Source: Treponema sp.
GTDB taxonomy: Bacteria; Spirochaetota; Spirochaetia; Treponematales; Breznakiellaceae
DNA length: 5,602 nt
Direction of reading: 5' to 3'
Assembly (NCBI GenBank): GCA_031259345.1
Contig: JAIRLQ010000159.1
Location: forward strand, 1 to 5,602
Made by a program: the position numbers and the translations under genes. Below the pieces are notes generated by a model. That model was not told the DNA's origin. It saw nothing but the letters and a program-made list of their open reading frames with translations, and ran no database searches. Of this stretch, positions 1-4,945 are shown piece after piece (the first letter of the stretch is position 1; every line of letters starts with the position of its first letter).

Positions 1-7
1 ATTATCA

Positions 8-66
8 GAGTTGTTTAGAACCTTCAGTTTCTGAACAACTTCCCGTAAAAACGCGGTTTTGCGGGA
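8..66. repeat. Two adjacent hairpins at the left edge
   Basis: The first hairpin pairs 9-20 with 29-40 (one G-T pair; a further G-T pair 8/41 is possible) around the loop CCTTCAGT at 21-28. The second starts directly after it: 41-50 (TCCCGTAAAA) pairs with 57-66 (TTTTGCGGGA, one G-T pair) around a six-base loop. Part of the second stem, 53-60 (GCGGTTTT), is also perfectly complementary to 78-85 (AAAACCGC), so two exclusive folds are possible. No T-run follows either hairpin. The first hairpin resembles, in inverted orientation, the hairpin at 368-394. Confidence 0.75.
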
Positions 67-92
67 CTTTAGCCTGAAAAACCGCAAGACTT

Positions 93-229
93 GCCGGGGG
101 CTGTCCGAAAAGTTTGAAAAACTTGTTCGGACAGCTTCCTTAGTGCGGCATTTGCGCACTGTTTCAACGAAACAGGAGCAAATGCGGGGGCTGTCCAGGA
201 AGTAACCGACTTCCTGGACAGCCCCCGGC
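93..229. repeat. Composite palindromic element with 14-bp terminal inverted repeats
   Basis: The ends are perfect inverted repeats: GCCGGGGGCTGTCC at 93-106 and GGACAGCCCCCGGC at 216-229. Each end also belongs to its own strong hairpin. On the left, 100-115 pairs with 119-135 with one bulged G at 125 and a three-base loop. On the right, 185-203 pairs with 209-227 as a perfect 19-bp stem with a five-base loop. Between them a two-step hairpin pairs 148-155 (GCATTTGC) with 178-185 and, inside it, 159-165 (CTGTTTC) with 169-175. An alternative stem pairs 142-147 with 155-160. The layout resembles REP/BIME elements or a miniature transposable element. No open reading frame and no clear target-site duplication are visible. 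Family identity is not established. Confidence 0.75.
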
Positions 230-265
230 GCTAAGCGCGGGTTAGCGGATAACCAACCGGGTTAT
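229..265. repeat. Two small hairpins
   Basis: CGCTAA at 229-234 pairs with TTAGCG at 242-247, and ATAACC at 249-254 pairs with GGTTAT at 260-265. Both stems are 6 bp and both are perfect. They lie directly right of the 93-229 element, and the first shares base 229 with it. They are too short to call functional on their own. Confidence 0.4.
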
Positions 266-286
266 TGAACAAGTCTGTTATATGGC

Positions 287-398
287 GGGAACCTCTGAAA
301 CCCCGGTTGGGTTTTCAGAGGTCCCCTAAAGAATGAGGGCAAAATGATTTTCTCCAGCGGGTAAAAACCCTCTAAAAACTGAAGATTTTAGGGGTTCC
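287..398. repeat. Second composite palindromic element
   Basis: The left hairpin pairs 287-303 with 309-325 (core ACCTCTGAAACCC against GGGTTTTCAGAGGT), with a bulged A at 290 and one bulged T. The right hairpin pairs 369-377 (CCTCTAAAA) with 386-394 (TTTTAGGGG) with one G-T pair and an eight-base loop. The outer ends also match each other: 288-300 (GGAACCTCTGAAA) against 386-398 (TTTTAGGGGTTCC) gives 13 consecutive pairs if two G-U pairs are allowed. The same arm thus occurs four times in alternating orientation, the plan also seen in 93-229 but with a different sequence. The right hairpin ends 12 bases before the permease start codon and could affect mRNA stability or ribosome access there. 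Confidence 0.7.
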
Positions 399-410
399 AT
401 AAGGTTTGAT

Positions 411-1289
411 ATGCACCAGGCGGGATTATCCCAAAAATATAACCGGTGGGGCTGGCTTTTTGTAAGCCCCGGAACTGTTCTTATTTTTGTTTTATCTTTT
501 TATCCTATGCTTCACGCTTTTGTTTTATCCCTCCAGACCGGGCTGGGGAATAATCTGCGATTTACCGGAATATGGAATTATTTCCGCCTTTTCCAGGATG
601 AAATTTTTTTGAATTCCGTGTCCAATGTTTTTATCTATTTGATCATCCAGGTTCCGGTCATGCTGTTTACGGCCCTGATTCTGGCTTCCATACTGAATTA
701 CGAAAAGCTGAAGTTCAAGGGATTCTTTCGGACCCTGATTTTTCTGCCCTGCGCCACAGCCCTGGTTTCTTCCGCCATGATTTTTAAAAGCTTTTTTTCC
801 ATTGACGGAATCGTCAATGTTATGCTGCTCAAAGCGGACATTATCTCCGGCCCCATCAACTGGCTGACCCATCCGGTCTGGGCAAAGTTTATAATTATAC
901 TGGTTATTACCTGGCGCTGGACCGGTTACAATACAATTTTTTATCTTGCCGGTTTACAGAACATTGATACCTCGGTTTATGAGGCCGCCCGCATTGACGG
1001 CGCTTCCCCGGCCCGGCAGTTTTTCAAGATCACCCTGCCCCTTTTAAGGCCCGTAATCCTCCTTACCACCATCATGTCCACCAATGGAACCATTCAGCTC
1101 TTTGATGAAGTCAAAAACCTGACCGGGGGCGGGCCGGGAAACGCTACCATCACCATATCACAATACATTTACAACCTTTCATTTGTATATAACCCCCAAT
1201 TTGGATACGCCGCCGCGGTTTCCTATACAATCCTGATCATAGTTTCGTTCCTCTCATTTATCCAGATGAAAATAGGAGACCGGACATGA
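411..1289 (+). CDS. ABC sugar transporter permease, MalF/LacF-like (CUT1 family)
   Basis: This is an inner-membrane permease subunit of a binding-protein-dependent sugar importer. The 292 residues, usual for the family, contain about six hydrophobic segments (roughly 15-41, 70-95, 107-128, 157-180, 213-230 and 264-285). The EAA loop that docks on the ATPase is clear and canonical at residues 191-210 (EAARIDGAS, ending in TLP). TGGGPGNAT at 238-246 is typical of MalF/LacF-type partners. The ATG at 411 is supported by AAGG at 401-404, six bases upstream, a fairly weak ribosome site. The stop overlaps the next permease start by 4 bp, so the two are translationally coupled and should form a heterodimer. 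No binding protein or ATPase is in the window. The substrate is not readable from the sequence; the galactokinase downstream suggests a galactose-containing sugar, which is inference. Confidence 0.93.
   Translation: MHQAGLSQKYNRWGWLFVSPGTVLIFVLSFYPMLHAFVLSLQTGLGNNLRFTGIWNYFRLFQDEIFLNSVSNVFIYLIIQVPVMLFTALILASILNYEKLKFKGFFRTLIFLPCATALVSSAMIFKSFFSIDGIVNVMLLKADIISGPINWLTHPVWAKFIIILVITWRWTGYNTIFYLAGLQNIDTSVYEAARIDGASPARQFFKITLPLLRPVILLTTIMSTNGTIQLFDEVKNLTGGGPGNATITISQYIYNLSFVYNPQFGYAAAVSYTILIIVSFLSFIQMKIGDRT
1274..1279 (+). promoter_or_regulatory. Ribosome binding site of the second permease
   Basis: AGGAGA lies inside the end of the first permease gene, six bases before the ATG at 1286. It supports that start and the ATGA overlap (1286-1289) between the genes. 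Confidence 0.8.
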
Positions 1290-2101
1290 AAAAACGAATC
1301 CCCCTTTCCATTATATGTATGTATGTTTTTTTGATCCTTGTCTGCCTTTTTTCGGTTTTTCCTTTTTACTGGATGCTCTCGGCGGCTACCAACAGAAGCG
1401 TTGATATTATCAAGGGAAAAACCGGGTTTGGAAGCTATCTGGTGAATAATATGAAACAGCTTCTGGCAAGCGTATCCCTGGGGAACAGTTTCTGGAATTC
1501 ATTGCGAAATACCGTAACCGGTACTATCGCCAGCCTGTTTATCTGTTCTATGGCAGGTTATGGCTTTCAGGTTTACCGGAACAAAAACAAAGACCGGCTC
1601 ATATCCATCCTTCTTTTATCCATGATGGTCCCCTTTGCCTCAATTATGATCCCCCTTTTCAGGATGTTCAGCCAGGCCCGGCTGCTTGACACAACCCTGG
1701 GATTCGTTTTGCCGTCGGTTTCCACGGCTTTTCTTATTTTCTTTTTCCGGCAGAGCAGTATGTCCTTTCCCTATGAGATTATACAGTCCGCCCGGGTTGA
1801 CGGGATGAATGAATTCGGCATATATATCAGGATATATATGCCGGTAATGGCCCCGACTTTCGCTGCCGCCGGAATTGTAACTTTTATGAACAACTGGAAC
1901 AATTACCTCTGGCCCCTTATCATCATGCAGAGCCAGCAAAGCCAGACCATGCCCCTCCTTATCACCTCCCTTACGGCGGGGTACACTACCGACTATGGAG
2001 TATTGATGCTGGCGGTTACCATCTGCACCATGCCGGCGGTAATTCTTTTCTTTTCCCAGCAGAAACGGTTCGTCGCGGGTATTCTGGGATCGGTCAAGTA
2101 A
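1286..2101 (+). CDS. ABC sugar transporter permease, MalG/LacG-like (CUT1 family)
   Basis: This is the second membrane subunit of the importer and the partner of the upstream permease. It has 271 residues, near the usual 270-280. Hydrophobic segments lie around 9-32, 75-95, 105-125, 136-155, 187-206 and 235-256. The EAA loop at 164-190 is degenerate at its start (EIIQSARVDG in place of EAAxxDG) but keeps the key Gly173 and the later Met-Pro. WNNYLWPL at 204-211 and the C-terminal QQKRFVAGILGSVK are hallmarks of MalG-type proteins. The start at 1286 overlaps the first permease stop and has a strong AGGAGA site. The gene contains a perfect 13-bp-arm palindrome at 1816-1843, within the EAA-loop codons. 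A 76-bp gap follows before the galactokinase. Confidence 0.93.
   Translation: MKKRIPLSIICMYVFLILVCLFSVFPFYWMLSAATNRSVDIIKGKTGFGSYLVNNMKQLLASVSLGNSFWNSLRNTVTGTIASLFICSMAGYGFQVYRNKNKDRLISILLLSMMVPFASIMIPLFRMFSQARLLDTTLGFVLPSVSTAFLIFFFRQSSMSFPYEIIQSARVDGMNEFGIYIRIYMPVMAPTFAAAGIVTFMNNWNNYLWPLIIMQSQQSQTMPLLITSLTAGYTTDYGVLMLAVTICTMPAVILFFSQQKRFVAGILGSVK
1816..1843. repeat. Perfect palindrome inside the second permease gene
   Basis: CGGCATATATATC at 1816-1828 and GATATATATGCCG at 1831-1843 are perfect inverted repeats separated by AG. They encode about residues 177-186 (FGIYIRIYMP) in the EAA loop. Whether the palindrome has a role or arises by chance from the alternating Ile/Tyr codons cannot be told from the sequence. 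Confidence 0.6.
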
Positions 2102-2129
2102 ACCCATAAACACAGGCCGCAAAATAATC

Positions 2130-2158
2130 ATGTCAAATTTACCGGAACGGTATATAAT
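2130..2158 (+). promoter_or_regulatory. Candidate sigma-70 promoter for the galactokinase gene
   Basis: A perfect -10 hexamer TATAAT at 2153-2158 lies exactly 17 bp downstream of ATGTCA (2130-2135), which matches four of six bases of the -35 consensus. Transcription would begin near 2165, at the edge of the ribosome site, giving an unusually short leader of about 13 bases. This would let galK and the downstream signalling genes be expressed apart from the permeases. AT-rich spacers can produce TATAAT by chance, so this is a candidate only. Confidence 0.45.
2137..2155. promoter_or_regulatory. Candidate operator dyad overlapping the -10 region
   Basis: TACCG at 2140-2144 and CGGTA at 2148-2152 are inverted repeats around GAA. 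Allowing one mismatch, the symmetry extends to 2137-2155. The dyad fills part of the spacer and enters the -10 box of the candidate promoter, where a repressor would block RNA polymerase. A similar TACCG/CGGTA pair with a four-base spacer occurs at 1510-1523 inside a gene, so chance occurrence is real. Confidence 0.3.
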
Positions 2159-2164
2159 AGCTTG

Positions 2165-2171
2165 AGAGGAG
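2165..2171 (+). promoter_or_regulatory. Ribosome binding site of galK
   Basis: AGAGGAG lies six bases before the ATG at 2178. This is the strongest ribosome site in the window together with the one at 1274, and it fixes the galactokinase start. Confidence 0.8.
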
Positions 2172-2177
2172 ATTTTA

Positions 2178-3539
2178 ATGACCGGAGAAACATTGTTAAA
2201 AAATATGTCCCGCCCGGAGAATTCCGCCATTTTTGCCGGTTTATACGGACCGGAGGGGATCAATGAAGCGCGGAACCGTTATAGCAAGCTTGTCAGGGGA
2301 TTAACCGGACTGCCGCCGGCAGATGAAAAAGATGTCCGGGTATTTACCGCGGCGGGGCGGACGGAACTTGGGGGCAACCATACGGATCATAACCACGGCA
2401 AAGTATTGGCCGCATCCATTCATCTGGACGCGGCGGCCGCTGTTTCCCCCCGGCAGGACAACAAGGTGCTTTTCCGTTCAACCGGATTCCCCGATGTTGA
2501 GGTAGATCTCGGAGGCGCCGGAGAAAAGGCCCCGGCCCTTGACCTTGCCCCCCGGGAAAAAGAAAAGGGAACCACCGAAGCGCTGGTTCGGGGCATTGCC
2601 GCTGAATTTGCAGGCCGGGGTATTACCATTGGGGGTTTCACCGCAAACGCGGATTCTACGGTACTGCCCGGCTCGGGCCTCTCTTCCTCCGCCGCGGTGG
2701 AAGTCCTCTTCGGCTGTATTTTTAATCAGCTCTATGGCGGCGGAAAATTCACCCCCCTGGAACTGGCGGTATTCGGTCAAAAGGCGGAAAACAACTATTT
2801 TGGCAAACCTTCGGGGCTTATGGATCAGGCGGCCTGCGCCTCAGGCGGCGTAATAGCCATAGATTTTAAGGACCCCCAAAACCCCCAGGCAAGCCCCATG
2901 CCTTTTGATCCTGAGGCCCTGGGCTACAGTCTTTGCGTGGTCAATACCCGGGGAAGCCACGCCGATTTAACCCCCGACTATGCGGCGATCCCCCGGGAGA
3001 TGAAAGCGGCGGCCCGTTTTTTCGGAAAAAACACCCTCAGCGAAATCCGCGCCGAACAGATACTGAAGAATGCCGCGCGGCTCCGGGAGGCGGCGGGGGA
3101 CCGGGCGCTGCTCCGGGCCCTGCATTTTTTCAATGAAAACAACCGGGTTGATGCCATGAAAGCGGCCCTGGAAAAGATAAAAAATCACGGCGGGGAGTCT
3201 TTTTTTCAGGATTATCTAAAGCTGGTACATGAATCGGGGGACTCCTCCTGGGAACTGCTTCAAAATGTCTATTCACCGAAAAATCCGGCGGAACAGGGCA
3301 TTCCTTTGGCCCTGGCCTTGACCAGGGAATTTTTTCATTCCCTGCCGAAAGGGGAAAACAAAATGCCCGGCGCCTGCCGCGTCCACGGCGGAGGGTTTGC
3401 GGGAACAATTCAGGTCTACCTGTTAAAGGATCAGATGGAGGCCTATAGGGAAATGATGGAAACCGTGTTCAAAAGCGGCGCGGTAACAGAGTTGAGAATT
3501 CGTCCCACCGGTACCGCTGAACTTTGTTTTCCGGGATAG
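2178..3539 (+). CDS. galK: Galactokinase-family GHMP sugar kinase
   Basis: It is predicted to phosphorylate galactose, or a close relative, at C1 with ATP in the cytoplasm, the first Leloir step. All three GHMP motifs are present. The galactokinase signature is GRTELGGNHTDHNHG at 60-74. The ATP-binding loop is LPGSGLSSSAA at 163-173. The C-terminal motif is HGGGFAGT at 403-410. SGLMDQ at 212-217 supplies the likely catalytic Asp216, and Arg61, His68 and Asp70 match sugar-site residues. The usual Glu of GEHTDY is Asn67 here, which marks a divergent subfamily and leaves exact specificity open. At 453 residues it is longer than the roughly 380-400 of typical bacterial GalK, with an N-terminal extension of about 40. 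The gene appears richer in G+C than its neighbours. It has its own ribosome site and candidate promoter, and ends 3 bp before the histidine kinase gene. Confidence 0.85.
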   Translation: MTGETLLKNMSRPENSAIFAGLYGPEGINEARNRYSKLVRGLTGLPPADEKDVRVFTAAGRTELGGNHTDHNHGKVLAASIHLDAAAAVSPRQDNKVLFRSTGFPDVEVDLGGAGEKAPALDLAPREKEKGTTEALVRGIAAEFAGRGITIGGFTANADSTVLPGSGLSSSAAVEVLFGCIFNQLYGGGKFTPLELAVFGQKAENNYFGKPSGLMDQAACASGGVIAIDFKDPQNPQASPMPFDPEALGYSLCVVNTRGSHADLTPDYAAIPREMKAAARFFGKNTLSEIRAEQILKNAARLREAAGDRALLRALHFFNENNRVDAMKAALEKIKNHGGESFFQDYLKLVHESGDSSWELLQNVYSPKNPAEQGIPLALALTREFFHSLPKGENKMPGACRVHGGGFAGTIQVYLLKDQMEAYREMMETVFKSGAVTELRIRPTGTAELCFPG

Positions 3540-3542
3540 GGC

Positions 3543-4829
3543 ATGAAAATCTCGCGCTTGTTCCATAAAACCATACCGGTTTTTATCATAACGGTACTGC
3601 TTCTAAATGCCGTTATTTTGTTTACCCTGAAATATAATACCCATGACGCTGAAATTCCCATTTTGGTAAATGAAAATGAAACCATTAACCGCCTTATTTT
3701 TCTGCGGAATTTTTATATATCCCTTATAATATACGGCCTTGCGTTATTTGGGTATATTTTTTTCTCCGGTACTTCTCTGCGTTGTGTATGCCTTACCGCC
3801 GGATTTGCCTCGGCGATCCTTGGCACCTATATATTGGAGGATTTATTTACCATCAATTTTTTTATTTATCTTGCCTATATTATTGTGGTATCCCTTATGT
3901 TTCCGCCGCCCAAAAATTTTATATTGTCAATAGGCTGCATTTTGCTTTTTTCGGTATTCATAAACCATCCCCATTTTATGGGTTTATCACTGGGAGGCTC
4001 GGAATTTGCCAGCCCCGCTTTTTCAGAAACCTATACCCTGATGTTTTTTTTATGCCTTTCGGCGCTGCTTATGGCCTCACTGCGTTTTTTTATGGATAAA
4101 TACCTCCATGACAAGGAAACCATTAAACACCTTAATTTTGTAAGTACCAAACTTCTGCTTTTTAACCACCGGCTTCAAATGCTGACAAAACAGCGGGGAG
4201 AGGAAGCGGTAAAACAGGACAGGCTGCGTTTTACCCGGGATCTTCATGACAGCTGCGGATACGCATTCAGCAATATTATTCTGGTGGCCGACGCGGCGGT
4301 AAGCCGCGGTACCATTGAAGCGGCCAACTCCCAGGAAATATTCCATCAGATACGCAATCTGGCTTCCAGGGGCCTTAACGATACCCGGGAAACCTTACAT
4401 TTGATCCGCAAAATACAGGAACCCTATCATCAGAGCATTGAAACCATATACCAGTTAAAAGAGATATTTGAAGAGGTTACCGGAATTACCGTCAATATTG
4501 AATGGGGAAATATGAAGTTTGATTACGGACCGGCCATAAACAAGGTGCTTACACGGATTATTCAGGAAGCGTTTACCAACTCAATACGGCACGGCAAAGC
4601 AAGCCGTATTTTTATTCAATTTTGGGAATTTCCCCGGCAATTTACCATGACCGTAACCGACAACGGCATAGGAGCGTCAAATGTCGTAAAGGGAATAGGC
4701 CTCGCGGGTATGGAGGAACGGCTTGAATCGGTGGGGGGAACACTGGAGGTGTCTTTGCCCCCCGAAGGAGGGTTTCGGCTTAAAATAACCATCCCCCTGG
4801 TTAATACCGCCAATGCCAATGGACTGTGA
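3543..4829 (+). CDS. Membrane sensor histidine kinase, DesK/NarX-like (HisKA_3)
   Basis: The 428-residue protein should autophosphorylate and pass the phosphate to the response regulator encoded next. It has about six membrane segments (11-29, 56-75, 79-98, 103-120, 125-140, 162-184), which places both ends in the cytoplasm and leaves only short outer loops at 30-55 and 141-161. No recognisable sensor domain is present, so sensing may occur in the membrane, as in DesK. A helical linker (185-228) leads to the HisKA_3 motif RDLHDSCGY with phospho-acceptor His235. The ATPase domain has its N box at 339-350 (Glu342, Asn346), G1 at 371-378 (DNGIG) and G2 at 384-390 (GIGLAGM). The HDxxxQ phosphatase glutamine is Tyr240 here. 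The start lies 3 bp after galK with only a weak GGGA site at 3533-3536, suggesting translational coupling. The signal is unknown. Confidence 0.9.
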   Translation: MKISRLFHKTIPVFIITVLLLNAVILFTLKYNTHDAEIPILVNENETINRLIFLRNFYISLIIYGLALFGYIFFSGTSLRCVCLTAGFASAILGTYILEDLFTINFFIYLAYIIVVSLMFPPPKNFILSIGCILLFSVFINHPHFMGLSLGGSEFASPAFSETYTLMFFLCLSALLMASLRFFMDKYLHDKETIKHLNFVSTKLLLFNHRLQMLTKQRGEEAVKQDRLRFTRDLHDSCGYAFSNIILVADAAVSRGTIEAANSQEIFHQIRNLASRGLNDTRETLHLIRKIQEPYHQSIETIYQLKEIFEEVTGITVNIEWGNMKFDYGPAINKVLTRIIQEAFTNSIRHGKASRIFIQFWEFPRQFTMTVTDNGIGASNVVKGIGLAGMEERLESVGGTLEVSLPPEGGFRLKITIPLVNTANANGL

Positions 4830-4945
4830 ACTACCCCGCCATTATTGGCGGAGAAATTGAACCGCCCCAGAGGATCCCCCGCATAAGCGGGCTCTTGGGT
4901 ATGAGACCCCCCCTCAAATAAATTAAAGGTCAGGAGTATATAATT
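4830..4945. other. Hairpin-rich spacer between histidine kinase and response regulator
   Basis: CCGCCA at 4836-4841 pairs with TGGCGG at 4846-4851 around TTAT, seven bases after the histidine kinase stop. GGCGG at 4847-4851 can instead pair with CCGCC at 4862-4866. A second hairpin pairs CCAGAG (4867-4872) with CTCTTGG (4892-4898, one bulged T) and CCCGC (4878-4882) with GCGGG (4887-4891) around ATAA. A small GGGT/ACCC stem (4897-4900 with 4906-4909) follows. No T-run is present, so these do not look like an intrinsic terminator. They may be repeats or mRNA processing or stability signals between two genes that are normally co-transcribed. Confidence 0.6.
4932..4936 (+). promoter_or_regulatory. 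Ribosome binding site of the response regulator
   Basis: AGGAG lies nine bases before the ATG at 4946 and selects that codon as the start. Confidence 0.75.

Larger units (their letters stand above)
1..410. other. Noncoding, palindrome-rich region upstream of the permease genes
   Basis: No credible gene was found here. The three + strand frames entering from the left stop at 16-18, 32-34 and 75-77, and none shows a recognisable protein tail. The stretch is instead dominated by inverted repeats, listed separately: 8-66, 93-229, 229-265 and 287-398. I see no hairpin followed by a T-run, so there is no classical intrinsic terminator, and no convincing sigma-70 promoter. If the sugar-binding protein gene of the transporter lies to the left, this would be the spacer between it and the permeases, where hairpins often set relative mRNA levels. 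That placement is inference. Confidence 0.7.

Noticed and set aside
3..77. C-terminal tail of an upstream gene
   Set aside because: The 24-codon open stretch in frame 3 has no recognisable sequence and coincides with two hairpins.
93..229. CRISPR array
   Set aside because: The repeated arms alternate in orientation and are too few and unevenly spaced; there are no direct repeats with spacers and no cas genes.
265..284. TTGAAC (265-270) and TTATAT (278-283) as a promoter for the permeases
   Set aside because: The spacing is only 7 bp, and no acceptable partner hexamer is found at 16-18 bp for either box.
800..819. CATTGACG/CGTCAATG hairpin within the first permease gene
   Set aside because: It has an 8-bp perfect stem with a four-base loop, but lies in coding DNA with no supporting context; stems this short are expected by chance at a modest rate.
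1640..2263. 207-codon open frame on the - strand
   Set aside because: It lies antisense to a clear permease gene and the galK start, has a composition typical of a shadow frame, and shows no recognisable domain.
2539..2853. 104-codon frame within galK in another + frame
   Set aside because: galK motifs on both sides are in one uninterrupted frame, and the alternative product is Pro/Arg-rich with no domain; it is a shadow of G+C-rich coding DNA.
4939..4944. Perfect TATAAT just before the response regulator start codon
   Set aside because: It lies downstream of the ribosome site and one base before the ATG, so a transcript from it would start inside the gene. No -35-like sequence is found 17 bp upstream.
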